A stretch of 64,000 nucleotides of DNA, from assembly GCA_913057775.1 (NCBI GenBank), contig CAJXOG010000011.1:1-64000 (forward strand). Reading direction: 5' to 3'. This document shows, one piece after another, positions 25,980 through 35,381 of this stretch. Position 1 is the stretch's first letter; every line of letters starts with the position of its first letter. The notes beneath the pieces are model-generated. The model had not been told where the DNA came from, ran no database searches, and was given only the letters and a program-made list of their open reading frames with translations. The stretch comes from an uncultured Fodinibius sp. (GTDB lineage Bacteria > Bacteroidota > Rhodothermia > Balneolales > Balneolaceae). The translations under genes were made by a program, and so were the position numbers.

Positions 25980-26921
25980 TCACTCCACAATGAACTCTTT
26001 GTGCATGGCCGCCGGGTCTGCTCCCTGGTAATTCCATTGCCAGAGGTACCGGCCGGAGGAGAGGTCAACCGTGACGTAAGGCGTCCGTCCGAACTCGATG
26101 TACTCGATACCGCCCAGAAAGTCGGTCGGGGCTGGATTCCAGTAGGGCCACTGCACCACGCTATCCACAGAGGTCTCGGGGCCGAGTCGGGCGATCGTTG
26201 CGTAGTAGGCGCTGTCCACTTCTGCCGGGACCTCCTCGACCTCAAATTTTACCGTGTGCGTCCCGGCGGAGAAGGTGTCGTCAAAAAGAAGGTTCCTGCC
26301 AGAAATGCGGGCCGTGAGATTCGGCTCGGGCGGTGTAGCCCCATTCTTTTCCTCCGTTACAGTAAAGAAATGGCGCATCCCAAGAAAGGAGTGTATCCTC
26401 CCATTAGGGGCCCGAATTGTACAGTGCATCAGATAGGTCCCCGGCTCAATATTGACGGTGTTCTGTGCCGAGAGGCTTGGGGCCAGATAGCCCATCCCGC
26501 CTCGTTTTCTCAAATTCGCCGTCTTGGCCCAGTATGGCACGATTCTCTCGTATGCTTTAAACATCTCCGTCGAATCTATCTTCCCCGCGCGAAGTAACCG
26601 CCAAAGGCTATCGGCTGGGGCAATGAAGGCGTTTCGAAAGTCCTCGGCGGTGCGCCCCTCCGGCAGCAGGTGCAAGTGAAAATTATGGTGCTCCGCGCCC
26701 TTATTAGTCATTCGAAATGTGGTCCATCCAGATGGGATGGAGTCGGGTGCCTGGAAGGCATAGTCCACTGCCTCAACCTCCACAACAGGTGGGGAACTTC
26801 TTGTATCAGCTTCATCTGAATGGTTTTGCCAGCCGATAAGTCCGGTTGCAAGCAATATTATGAGCAAGAAGCTGCCACAATAGAATTGTTTAAGAAATTT
26901 TGCAGCATTACTGAATAACAT
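25980..26921 (-). CDS. Exported cupredoxin-like protein (copy A)
   Basis: A 313-residue protein with a hydrophobic leader (about 14-32). Residues about 45-190 fit a cupredoxin-type beta barrel: VEAVDYAFQAPDSIPSGWTTF, MTNKGAEHHNFHLHLLPEG, and PGTYLMHCTIRAP with a later H and GM giving a C-x9-H-x4-M pattern that could bind copper. A second beta-rich domain follows (about 200-313), ending in HKEFIVE. The next gene on this strand (copy B) has the same plan. Whether a metal is bound is not certain, because the spacing differs from plastocyanin. GC-rich compared with its surroundings. Confidence 0.65.
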   Translation of the reverse strand: MLFSNAAKFLKQFYCGSFLLIILLATGLIGWQNHSDEADTRSSPPVVEVEAVDYAFQAPDSIPSGWTTFRMTNKGAEHHNFHLHLLPEGRTAEDFRNAFIAPADSLWRLLRAGKIDSTEMFKAYERIVPYWAKTANLRKRGGMGYLAPSLSAQNTVNIEPGTYLMHCTIRAPNGRIHSFLGMRHFFTVTEEKNGATPPEPNLTARISGRNLLFDDTFSAGTHTVKFEVEEVPAEVDSAYYATIARLGPETSVDSVVQWPYWNPAPTDFLGGIEYIEFGRTPYVTVDLSSGRYLWQWNYQGADPAAMHKEFIVE

Positions 26922-26991
26922 AATACGAATGATTAGTATTTTAAGAGTCTATCATTCCGAATCATATTTCTTCATATTTATATGCGCAGCA

Positions 26992-27942
26992 TCAATTCAC
27001 TATGAACGGTTGTATATCCCCTTCCTTGGGTGGGTTCCCTAACACCCACGCATACCGGCCCGGAGTCAGGTCTACATGCATGTAAGCTGTGTTTCCATCA
27101 AGCATACTTTGAGGTCCGCCGATAAAATCAACAGGAGAGGGCATAACAGGATCCCATTTCATCCAGTCGGCCAGCTCTTCGGGACTCGTCTCATTCTCTA
27201 ACCGAGCCAAGTGGAGGTGCTGATTATAAAGATACAGGGGATCGGTTTTTGCCTTCTTGCCAAAATGGACGGCAATCGTATGAGATCCGGGCGATACCAA
27301 TGTATCCGCCTTCATTTGTCCTTTTGAAAGGGAAATACTCATGTCGGCCTGGGGTGCTAAAGCCTCGGTGGAATCTTTTGTTACTACCAGTGGCTTCTCC
27401 ATTCCCCGTAGAAAATGGAACCTGCCTTCTTCCGTTCTGACATAACACTCCATCACGTAATTTCCCGGTTTTAGTTTGAGGGTTGTTTTGGCCGTCCGGC
27501 CCGGTGCTGTCAGACTCACACCCCCGATTGGTTTAGTCTCTTTCGGAAACCAATCAGGTATCATGCGAGCGAGCTTCTTTTGGGCGGTAGTTGTGTCAAT
27601 AGCACCTTTTCTCACGAGCGTTCTCATACTGTCCAAGGGAACTGCTACCTTGTTGTGGAAGTCGGCATAGGTAATCCCTTCGGGTAGCTCTGTTATCACG
27701 AAGAGGTGGTGCTCCTTACCCTTATTGGTCATTTGCAATGTAACCCATCCTGATTGAACGGTATCCGGAGAGGAGAAGGCATAGTCCACTGCCGTTATCT
27801 CAACTACAGGCGGTTTGCCGTTTTCATTGGCGTTATCAGACGAGCTTTGACAACTGACCAGCACCGCAGCTAGCAGAACAAGCGTAAAAATTGCATGATT
27901 GCAAAGCTTGTGACGAAATGACTCGGCTGAATTTGAAAGCAT
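26992..27942 (-). CDS. Exported cupredoxin-like lipoprotein (copy B)
   Basis: A 316-residue paralog of the protein encoded at 25980-26921. The leader ends in a lipobox (AAVLVSCQ), so this copy should be lipid-anchored, whereas copy A has Trp at that place. The shared framework is VEITAVDYAFSSPDTVQSGW, MTNKGKEHHLFVITELPEG, and PGNYVMECYVRT with RFHFLRGM giving the same C-x9-H-x4-M spacing. The C-terminus ends in QPFIVN. Copies A and B are separated by 70 bases and probably transcribed together. The function is unknown; redox or metal binding is inference. Confidence 0.65.
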   Translation of the reverse strand: MLSNSAESFRHKLCNHAIFTLVLLAAVLVSCQSSSDNANENGKPPVVEITAVDYAFSSPDTVQSGWVTLQMTNKGKEHHLFVITELPEGITYADFHNKVAVPLDSMRTLVRKGAIDTTTAQKKLARMIPDWFPKETKPIGGVSLTAPGRTAKTTLKLKPGNYVMECYVRTEEGRFHFLRGMEKPLVVTKDSTEALAPQADMSISLSKGQMKADTLVSPGSHTIAVHFGKKAKTDPLYLYNQHLHLARLENETSPEELADWMKWDPVMPSPVDFIGGPQSMLDGNTAYMHVDLTPGRYAWVLGNPPKEGDIQPFIVN

Positions 27943-28306
27943 GATTCTACTTTCCTTGCTTAGAAAGCACGCAGACTCTCATGACACATGATGAATATAT
28001 ATCAATATTTTGAACAAGTATATAAAAATCAAACACTTAGGATAGTGCTGTAGAATCCATTTTCCCGTCAAAAATCTTCGTGATGAAATCTCTGGCTTTT
28101 AGGACCGGTATTGCAGTCGGTGAATACTTTACAGCGCTTATTAATTTAGAAATATACCATCTATTTTTGCTTCAAGATTTAACGAACTATAACAGCCTGT
28201 TATTTGTAAAAGCATCAAAGAGTGTTATCTATACTGGTTCAACATGGAAAGTTTAAGGATTAGATGTTTTTTGCTCATATATCTAAAATTATATAGTCAT
28301 TAAGTT
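27943..28306. other. Intergenic stretch with a possible gene relic
   Basis: About 360 bases between divergent genes, so promoters for both lie here. On the minus strand, 28037-28171 reads protein-like without a start (AVKYSPTAIPVLKARDFITK, then FDGKMDSTALS-stop) and may be the end of a lost gene. I do not recognise it. Confidence 0.3.
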
Positions 28307-29434
28307 ATGATTTCCAAGACGTCTCTAACCATCCTGGCTGTTTCGATAGTTCTGTGCATCTCCTGTACCAGCGAAAAAAACGACACGGTATTTTCTGTGG
28401 AAGGAAAACTCAATAGCATTGATACTGAGAATGTAATATTGTATCAAGCAAAAGGGCTTAATGCTAACCAGTTCGATGTGGTAGATACCTTGGCCGTTGA
28501 TGCCGACAGTACATTTTCATCTACCTACAGCCTTGAACCCCACTATTACCGTTTGCGTATTCACGACTCCCTGCAGGTACCCTTCATTGCTGATTCCGGG
28601 CAACATATTACAATGAATTTTCCCGCTGAAGGTGAGTATGATGTTTCTGGTTCACCGGACACCGAACTTTTTGAAGAGTATGAAGCATTCCGAATGGAGA
28701 TTTTGAGAGAGACGGTGTACCCCATAAGAGGTCAATTGGAAGATTTGGTGGAAGAAGATAACCCGGAAGACGCCGCACGGATAGAAAAGCTTGGAAATCG
28801 GGTGTTAAAGGCAGAAGAATCGTATCGGGATACCCTGATCCATGCTGTAAAAAAGATGGGAACCTCTATCGCTATTTATCCGACCATGGTTCGTTGGAAC
28901 GGCGATAAGCACATGGATTACTATGAAGAACTGGCCGCTGATTTCTCTGAACGACATCAAGAACTTGAAGTAGCAGAACTGGTATCAGAGAAAGTCAGAA
29001 TTTTAAAGCAGGTTTCCCTCGGTGGTAAAGTTTCTGAAATAGTCGCTCCGGATACGTCCGGCGTGGAGCGATCACTATATGATAATCTCGGCAAGTACAC
29101 ATTAATAGATTTTTTTGGAAGTTGGTGTGGTCCCTGCAGATCAGAAAGTGATCATTTGGCAAAAATGTATAACCGGTACAATAGCTCCGGTTTCGAGATT
29201 TTTGGCTTTGGCATCGAGTATGAAAAAGACCGGTGGCTCCAAGCCATTAACAAAGACAATAGAACATGGACAAATGTATCCACGGTTGACGGTTATTCCA
29301 ATGAGATTGCCCAAGAGTATTCCATAACGGCGATCCCAAAAAATTTTCTTGTCGATGAGAACGGCATCATAATCGCGAAAGATATTCATGGACAAGAACT
29401 TGAAGAGAAACTTGAGGAGTTATTCTCAGAGTAA
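28307..29434 (+). CDS. TlpA-like thioredoxin-fold lipoprotein
   Basis: A 375-residue exported thiol-disulfide protein. The leader ends in a lipobox (LCISC, Cys about 20). Residues about 28-120 form a beta-rich N-terminal domain of the DUF4369 kind common on Bacteroidota thioredoxin proteins, followed by a helical linker (about 125-240). The C-terminal thioredoxin domain (about 245-375) has the active-site motif WCGPC at about 273-277 and the cis-proline segment ITAIPKNFLVDENG. It probably reduces or repairs envelope disulfides or supports cytochrome c maturation; the target is unknown. It stands alone on the plus strand. Confidence 0.88.
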   Translation: MISKTSLTILAVSIVLCISCTSEKNDTVFSVEGKLNSIDTENVILYQAKGLNANQFDVVDTLAVDADSTFSSTYSLEPHYYRLRIHDSLQVPFIADSGQHITMNFPAEGEYDVSGSPDTELFEEYEAFRMEILRETVYPIRGQLEDLVEEDNPEDAARIEKLGNRVLKAEESYRDTLIHAVKKMGTSIAIYPTMVRWNGDKHMDYYEELAADFSERHQELEVAELVSEKVRILKQVSLGGKVSEIVAPDTSGVERSLYDNLGKYTLIDFFGSWCGPCRSESDHLAKMYNRYNSSGFEIFGFGIEYEKDRWLQAINKDNRTWTNVSTVDGYSNEIAQEYSITAIPKNFLVDENGIIIAKDIHGQELEEKLEELFSE

Positions 29435-29716
29435 CTACAATGGCTGCCCTTCAACGCTATGTAAGAGGAGGTTGTACTTTAAAATAAAGACCGTAGCAGT
29501 TGTTTAACCAACGGCCAAGTAGTCTGTTTTTTGGCATAACAAAGCCACCACTACAGAAGCAATACGGGCATTTATGTAGTAAGATGGCCATTAAGGTAGC
29601 TTCAAAAAACGATTTGGGGAAAATACTTGAAACGGGTTTCCACTAACAAAACAGACCTTGGAATTATTTGCTGTATCCAAACTCATTAGGTTGTACCAAA
29701 TAAAGATACCTTGATT

Positions 29717-30832
29717 TTACTCCATCGTTGTCTCTTCGAGTGTAACCACGCGTGTATACTTATTCTGTTTTACCGTATTTGCTGCCCCCATCTTGGCATA
29801 TTTTTCACCGCTGCAGGTATAGTTGATCCCAATATTTCCTCCAATATCTAACTCTATATCATTCGTATCATCAGTATCTCCCACCAATACAGAACCATTA
29901 ATAGTAGGTGTGCCATGCCCATCGAAAAGCTGTGCATTTTCAAAAATGACCAACCCGTTAAATTCAAAATTTCCCCTAATGCTAACCGTATTTCCATCTT
30001 CATTCTCATAATCCATATGAGCACTATCTTTGATAACCATTATACCATAACCCTCACTCTGCTGCCCCGTCAGTGAAACATTACCGTCTATAAAAAAGAC
30101 TCCGGGATTTTCTGCGGTTCCCAAGTTATCACTGTAATCTGAGTTCACCGTAGTTGCATTCTCTGAATTTTCAAGTCGCGCTATTAGTTCGTCCGTTGGC
30201 TCATAATCTAACTGATTATCGACTGCAATATCTCCATCCAGATTCAGATCATGACTTTGCAACCCATCTTTTGTTTGCGAGTTATTTACTGTGATGGGTG
30301 GCTTATCTTCACTGCAATCCGGATCTTTACCATTGATTTCATGAGCAGATCCATCTACTGACAAGGAACCATAGCCACTGGGCAGCTGAAGCGCTCCGGC
30401 AAATTCAGGAACCAAGTTGCTAAATGGGGCTACTTCGTACACACTTTTCACACTTGCTTCATACTTATTGTCAATCGTCGCCTTGGAAATTAGTCGTACC
30501 TTATCCTCTTCAAAATAGGGGTTCGTTTCCCAGTCACTATTTAAAAACTCTATTGAAAACTCAATTTCAGCTCCATTAACTTTTGAAGAAGTCCACGTAT
30601 TACTGCTATTTCTGTCATCAACATACTGTTGATCCATATTTTCAATACCTTTTTCGTTGATTTCCTCCATTACAATTTGGATAGCGGTATGAGCAGCATT
30701 CAAAGCCTGTGTTTTCTGGGCATACTCAACTGTTTTTTCAGTCAGCATCTTACTCTGACCTGATGTTCCCATCGATACGATACCTAGTGCAACCAACATT
30801 CCCGCACATATTATTAACATTGCTCGTCCCAT
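29717..30832 (-). CDS. Pilin-like surface/assembly protein, PilX-type position
   Basis: A 371-residue protein with one N-terminal hydrophobic helix (about 4-24), then a heptad-like stretch (KTVEYAQKTQALNAAHTAIQIVMEEI) and a beta-rich, Asn/Asp/Gly-rich body with phrases like GTPTINGSVLVGDTDDTND. This is the layout of PilX-like minor pilins, though no classical G-F-x-x-x-E prepilin site is visible. It is the last of three consecutive genes with the same N-terminal design, 18 bases after the previous one. A role in a pilus or secretion filament is an inference from that design. Confidence 0.55.
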   Translation of the reverse strand: MGRAMLIICAGMLVALGIVSMGTSGQSKMLTEKTVEYAQKTQALNAAHTAIQIVMEEINEKGIENMDQQYVDDRNSSNTWTSSKVNGAEIEFSIEFLNSDWETNPYFEEDKVRLISKATIDNKYEASVKSVYEVAPFSNLVPEFAGALQLPSGYGSLSVDGSAHEINGKDPDCSEDKPPITVNNSQTKDGLQSHDLNLDGDIAVDNQLDYEPTDELIARLENSENATTVNSDYSDNLGTAENPGVFFIDGNVSLTGQQSEGYGIMVIKDSAHMDYENEDGNTVSIRGNFEFNGLVIFENAQLFDGHGTPTINGSVLVGDTDDTNDIELDIGGNIGINYTCSGEKYAKMGAANTVKQNKYTRVVTLEETTME

Positions 30833-30850
30833 AATAACACCTCTTACTTG

Positions 30851-31477
30851 TTAAACATCTTCTAAATTAGGGGGCGAAAAACGCTTTTCCCAAATAGTCC
30901 GTATAAAACGTCCATCATCGCCCGCATTGTTATATACTTTAGCAGTACTCTGTAATTCCAAGGTAATATAAAGCTGTCGAATATTATTTAGATCAGAACT
31001 TGCAACCGGTGTTGCCATATGGTTGCTAACCGGTTGTCCATATTCATCCAAGTACTTAATATTAAAGTTAGTTACTCCCAATCGTATAGGAGTTTCACTT
31101 ATAATACTTCCTGTGTCTACATCCTCAACCGTTCTTTTTAATACATAGGCATTGGGACTTCCATTACCAACAGCCGTACTTGTAAACTCCCAGGTTATCA
31201 GTTCAACCGAGTTGTCACTGCTGTTGTCAATGTTACTTCGAAATGCAATTTTCTGGTTATCCGCTTCTACTAAAACGGGACTGGTCTTGCTATTTCTGTT
31301 AAACCCCATTTTTTGGATATCATGGGTGATCATCTCCTGTACACCCGTTGCTTTTTCCCGGGTTGTTTCAGTAAGCGTCAACTCTGTGGAGCTATTGGAC
31401 ATAGACATATTTAGTGCAAGGATTCCTATCAAAAGGATCCCGCCAATAACATAACTCGTCACTAATCCCATATTCAT
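30851..31477 (-). CDS. Pilin-like protein, PilW-type position
   Basis: A 208-residue protein with an N-terminal hydrophobic helix (about 5-25, SYVIGGILLIGILALNMSMS) and a polar body with a long N-terminal helix (ATGVQEMITHDIQKMG) typical of PilW-like minor pilins. The C-terminal part (ITLELQSTAKVYN, RTIWEKRFSPPNL) resembles the conserved end of such proteins. It lies between two other single-helix genes with gaps of 14 and 18 bases. The family call is by architecture only. Confidence 0.55.
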   Translation of the reverse strand: MNMGLVTSYVIGGILLIGILALNMSMSNSSTELTLTETTREKATGVQEMITHDIQKMGFNRNSKTSPVLVEADNQKIAFRSNIDNSSDNSVELITWEFTSTAVGNGSPNAYVLKRTVEDVDTGSIISETPIRLGVTNFNIKYLDEYGQPVSNHMATPVASSDLNNIRQLYITLELQSTAKVYNNAGDDGRFIRTIWEKRFSPPNLEDV

Positions 31478-31491
31478 AATACTATCCTCCG

Positions 31492-32046
31492 CTAATCAGC
31501 GTAGTAATTTCTAACAAATTCGAGACTATATAAGGTAGGACTGCCTGAACCCTGCCGATCCAAATATTTGCTGGTTATATACACGCGTAGTTTTTTAAAC
31601 GTCGTTTGTGTATTTGTTGATTCAAAATTTGTCTCATCTACATAAAAAACTTCGGCACGAATATTAAATTCTCCATGCTCCGTTTCTACCACATCTTCCC
31701 ATCCGTTATAGTCGTCAAAATCATCAAATTCATGGCGGGTTACTTTCCCATCCCCATTTTGGTCATCATCTTGAGTCCCACTGGTTTCTGGTCCCAAAGT
31801 AGAGGGGGTTTTAAAATCACCCGGTATATCAGCCGGTGGTGCCGTTGCACCAACGGAAACCTCATCAAATTCTTTCGTACGGGCCTCTTCAATAATATCT
31901 TGAGCCAACGCAATAACTTCCTGTTCCAGTTCTCCCTCTATCTGCATATAGGTATTCCGCTGAATCATGCTCGTAGCGCTGAGCAATATCAGCGAAAAAA
32001 TGACCATTGCCCCAATTGTCTGCAGTACTTCTCCGTAACCAACCAT
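31492..32046 (-). CDS. Pilin-like protein, PilV-type position
   Basis: A 184-residue protein, first gene of the pilin-like trio. The N-terminus MVGYGEVLQTIGAMVIFSLI offers a possible prepilin-like Gly before a hydrophobic helix with an early Glu, but it is not the standard pattern. An EF-hand-like acidic stretch (DDDQNGDGKVTRHEF, about 94-108) may bind calcium. The C-terminal half is beta-rich. No pilus ATPase or peptidase is in the window. Whether the trio builds a fibre is open. Confidence 0.5.
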   Translation of the reverse strand: MVGYGEVLQTIGAMVIFSLILLSATSMIQRNTYMQIEGELEQEVIALAQDIIEEARTKEFDEVSVGATAPPADIPGDFKTPSTLGPETSGTQDDDQNGDGKVTRHEFDDFDDYNGWEDVVETEHGEFNIRAEVFYVDETNFESTNTQTTFKKLRVYITSKYLDRQGSGSPTLYSLEFVRNYYAD

Positions 32047-32147
32047 AGCTAATTATTTATAATTACGTCCTGCTAACGTTAGAAATTTTTAACATTATAT
32101 CAACGCTATCTATTCAATTCTAACCTTCTTCTTTTCAAATGAGTAAA

Positions 32148-32180
32148 TCCGCCGGACAGTAAATAAGTCTGTCCGACGGA
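32148..32180 (-). terminator. Hairpin after the DUF4382 gene
   Basis: A GC-rich inverted repeat (TCCGCCGGACAG arm with CTGTCCGACGGA, one mismatch, loop about 9 bases) lies 35 bases past the stop of the DUF4382 gene. The T run after it on the minus strand is weak, so termination is likely but not certain. Confidence 0.55.
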
Positions 32181-32215
32181 CCTACCTTATAGGCAGTTAT
32201 TACTATTCAATTCTG

Positions 32216-33031
32216 CTAATTTTGAGATACGGTTATTGTTCCCAACTCATTCGTTTCACCTACACTCACTTCAACATCATCGACATTTTCTGTAGCGTAT
32301 GAATCATCGGTAGGATCAACTGAAACAGTATATGATCCTTCTTCAAGTCCAATGAGCTTAAATTCGCCATTTGATGTATCAGCTTTGGTTGAAGAAAGCG
32401 TATCTCCTCCGGCTATAGCATATACATACGGTTCAGAATTAACAGGTTCAACAGCTCCTGCAATATTTCCTGTTACTGCCTCATTTGAAGCACTTATCAC
32501 CGGCTTCAGCAAATAGTCTTCACCTGATTGCTGATTACCTCTTACTACCACCGACCGCGCAGCATCAAAATCGAGCAATAAGGTGTAGGTAATGTCGGGC
32601 TCAATTTCAGCATTTACATTTAGCTTGACACCCGTCTGTGCACCACTGGGTACAAACATGCTGTGTTCTTCTCCATCAACTACCACACTGTGACCATCAC
32701 TGCTGAGGATCAGTCGAATTTGTTCGTATGTTCCAACGGGCAATTCGGCAGAACCAAGTTCTTCTGTTACTCCATTTGTGAGCTCGAGAAGGTCATAGCT
32801 TTGCTGGGGACTGCCAAGTTCTACCCATCCTTCATCATTATCAGTGTTATTAACCTCTATTCGTTCGACAAAAACGTTTACTTCATCATAGTTAGCCGGT
32901 GCATCATGGAGCATGACCTCCATTGTTCCGGTATCCCCATCCGCATTGGTTCCGCTGTTGCAACCCATAAATACAACTGAAACAGCTAATAAAAGTACAA
33001 ATGGTATTTTTAGTAACTTCTGTGTTGTCAT
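32216..33031 (-). CDS. DUF4382 domain lipoprotein
   Basis: A 271-residue exported protein. The leader ends in a lipobox (VFMGCN, Cys 24). The DUF4382 domain (about 35-175) shows GTMEVMLHDAPANYDEVNVF and VERIEVN, GWVELG, YDLLELTNG and LPVGTYEQIRLIL segments. A carboxypeptidase-regulatory-like beta domain follows (about 185-271, GNIAGAVEPVNSEPYVYA and GLEEGSYTVSVDPTD). The family is common in Bacteroidota and in archaea, with unknown function. Monocistronic, with an upstream gap of about 160 bases. Confidence 0.85.
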   Translation of the reverse strand: MTTQKLLKIPFVLLLAVSVVFMGCNSGTNADGDTGTMEVMLHDAPANYDEVNVFVERIEVNNTDNDEGWVELGSPQQSYDLLELTNGVTEELGSAELPVGTYEQIRLILSSDGHSVVVDGEEHSMFVPSGAQTGVKLNVNAEIEPDITYTLLLDFDAARSVVVRGNQQSGEDYLLKPVISASNEAVTGNIAGAVEPVNSEPYVYAIAGGDTLSSTKADTSNGEFKLIGLEEGSYTVSVDPTDDSYATENVDDVEVSVGETNELGTITVSQN

Positions 33032-33193
33032 AATTATTACCCTGTAGATTTATTATTGGTGTTAAATTTAGGGTATATGACGACCGAGATTTCTAAAGGT
33101 TACCAACTTTTTGATAGGCTCACTATTTCCCTTGATAAACAGCGTCAATACGGATCTCGAATGGCAAAGTAATCTACAATTCCAGATTGCTAA

Positions 33194-34102
33194 TTAGCCA
33201 TTGCCGGAATTATTGCCTCTATTTCCTTTACCGGGATTATCCTCCATTCCTTTGGGGATATCGCCAGGCGGCCCACCTCCTACATTTCCATCAAACAATT
33301 TTTGCAAAATATCTCGCGCCGGTACTCCCTTCTGCAACTGATTTCCAACTCCTCTGATTATATTTGATGCGGGAATTTGACTTCGCTTCTGTGCCATATT
33401 CAAGGCCATGGGCAGCTTTTGAAATTCACCGGCTTCAAATCCTCCCTTCAACGCCCGAACAATAAATGAACGTGTAAGTTCGGGCTGATCCTGCATAGGC
33501 AAGTCCGAAACAATATCCATTGCAGAAACGATGTTAGATCCTGTGGTTTGTGATAGTACTGACTTGTCACCTATATCAGAAAGAAGTTGTCCAATATTTT
33601 CCGGCGAAATATTTTGTGTTATAGCCCGAGAAGACGATTCCACAAGTCTGTTACGCATGCCTCCCCCCGGCTCATTTTGTCCGCCCATTATTTGTTTTAC
33701 TTCTGGCTTTGCAATCCACGGATCAACGACCCCGGCTGCCTGACGAGTGGCACTTGTCATTCTATTTATATAAGGAACAATCCGTGCATCGGGCACTCCT
33801 TTTGATAGTCCTTCCAGTGCCTTTTGCAAGACATGGTTTGCCGGCAAATTATCTTCAGCAAGTTGTACTGCCGGCTCAATCATATTTGCCAACTGCTGAT
33901 TACTTAAACCTCGTGCTTCTTTTTTGGCCTTAAGATCATCAATTACAGATTGTTCTATTCCTGCATTACCTGCCCGTTCTTCCAGTTTATCCAGCGATTC
34001 TGTTTGCCCAAGGGTATTATCAGGAATACCAAAATAAGCACAAGCAACCACCAAAAGTGCGATGACCTTTATATGTAAATTTAAAACCTTCATCATATTC
34101 AT
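33194..34102 (-). CDS. Unknown exported protein of the sigma/CBM48 operon
   Basis: A 302-residue protein with a signal peptide (hydrophobic about 10-28, cleavage near TLGQ). The body is mostly helical, with a weakly repeated pattern (LEGLSKGVPDARI near 110 and NQLQKGVPARDIL near 265), and it ends in a Gly/Asn-rich tail. I do not recognise a family. It is the last gene of an operon starting with an ECF sigma factor, 10 bases after the outer-membrane protein gene, so it probably serves the same envelope process. Confidence 0.6.
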   Translation of the reverse strand: MNMMKVLNLHIKVIALLVVACAYFGIPDNTLGQTESLDKLEERAGNAGIEQSVIDDLKAKKEARGLSNQQLANMIEPAVQLAEDNLPANHVLQKALEGLSKGVPDARIVPYINRMTSATRQAAGVVDPWIAKPEVKQIMGGQNEPGGGMRNRLVESSSRAITQNISPENIGQLLSDIGDKSVLSQTTGSNIVSAMDIVSDLPMQDQPELTRSFIVRALKGGFEAGEFQKLPMALNMAQKRSQIPASNIIRGVGNQLQKGVPARDILQKLFDGNVGGGPPGDIPKGMEDNPGKGNRGNNSGNG

Positions 34103-34112
34103 TTCATTTAAA

Positions 34113-35381
34113 TTATTGAACTAATAACAGTGCGTTTTGTCCGCCAAATCCATCTTCGACGGTATACGTCTCGCTGGAAAACTCAACCCAGCCTTCTTCT
34201 CCATCCTCAATTTTGAGCACTTTATATTCATAAGAACCGGCATCCAGCTCAAGCTCAGTTCTATACCGATCCTTCTTAACATTTATGAGTGGTATACCGG
34301 GACGCGACCAGTTATTAAAATCGCCCACCAGATAAATACGTCCATCCCCTGAGTAGGAGATTTCCACCTGCTGCATTTCTTTTTCATTATTCCAGTCCGG
34401 CGATATTTTACCTCTATCTTTTCTTGACTTTGGCTGCAGCGTCAATCTAATTCCGCCAGAAACCTGTATGTCATTGATATTCTGATTGGTCGCAGTTGTG
34501 TTATAACGCAGTCCTTCAGCACTCACAAAGGCCCTTAGCTGGGAGTTAATGGGATAACTACCTTCAATTCCCAGCCGAATAATGCGGTTGGTCTCTTCAA
34601 TAGTTTCTGTTGTTCCGGTCGGCCCTCCTCCCACAGGTGGGAAACCGCCCCCTCCGCCACCGGTAGTTACCGTTTGTTGGTTTTGATACTGCTCAAGACC
34701 AACCTTAAATCTAATTTTTGAACCCTTCTCAAAAATCCGGCCCGCAGCCACAAACGAACTAAATCCCTCCTGTATATCTGGAAAAGAATCGAAATTCCCA
34801 TACAACCCTGTAGACAGCTGCCAATTAAAGCTGGGCCAGGTCTCAAACTCAAGAGCATATAAATCAGATCGATCATTGATAGAAGTGGCCACACTGTCAA
34901 CCATATAATCTCGGTAAGACCGAAAGTTCGAACCCACTTTTACTTTTAGTTGGCTAAATGGCGTTGGCGACCACGTTAATGTGGGTTGAGCCCAAAACAT
35001 GCTCCGGCTGAAAGAGGAATTAAAATAACTCCCTCCCATTTCTATTCCTCCACTTACCGAAGGACTAAATTGGTGCTGATATCTTGCCAGAGCTAATCCT
35101 CCTTTCCACGTATCTAAACCGGAAAAGAACGGTTCCAAGACAGCAACTCCCGTTAACTCAACCATATCCTTATCGCCAAGCCAAGTGCTTTGGCCAATAC
35201 CCGAGAGTGCTCCAAAAGAAGTATTTTGAGCACGATTCCACTCTGCGTAATAGGGATTTAAATAGGTATTGGTTGAATATCCCACTCTGGAATCAACAGA
35301 AAATACTGTCTGCCAATCTTGGGCTAACATTTCGTTTGATATAGAAATTAATAACATCACAATAATGAGACCTATTCTCAT
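34113..35381 (-). CDS. Outer-membrane protein with C-terminal CBM48-like domain
   Basis: A 422-residue exported protein. After a signal peptide (cleavage near MLAQ, about 21) the bulk (about 25-320) alternates aromatic beta strands and short turns, as in outer-membrane barrels, with a Gly-rich loop (TTGGGGGGFPPVGGGP) in the middle. Residues about 340-422 form an E-set/CBM48-type domain like the glycogen-binding domain of AMPK-beta, with the signature VGDFNNW at 352-358. The last residues (EDGFGGQNALLL) echo the end of the upstream anti-sigma-like protein. The start overlaps that gene's stop by 4 bases. A polysaccharide ligand is inference. Confidence 0.7.
   Translation of the reverse strand: MRIGLIIVMLLISISNEMLAQDWQTVFSVDSRVGYSTNTYLNPYYAEWNRAQNTSFGALSGIGQSTWLGDKDMVELTGVAVLEPFFSGLDTWKGGLALARYQHQFSPSVSGGIEMGGSYFNSSFSRSMFWAQPTLTWSPTPFSQLKVKVGSNFRSYRDYMVDSVATSINDRSDLYALEFETWPSFNWQLSTGLYGNFDSFPDIQEGFSSFVAAGRIFEKGSKIRFKVGLEQYQNQQTVTTGGGGGGFPPVGGGPTGTTETIEETNRIIRLGIEGSYPINSQLRAFVSAEGLRYNTTATNQNINDIQVSGGIRLTLQPKSRKDRGKISPDWNNEKEMQQVEISYSGDGRIYLVGDFNNWSRPGIPLINVKKDRYRTELELDAGSYEYKVLKIEDGEEGWVEFSSETYTVEDGFGGQNALLLVQ

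Noticed and set aside
29435-29716. Transposase or insertion-sequence remnant between the TlpA-like and pilin-like genes.
   Set aside because: No reading frame or terminal repeat could be recognised.
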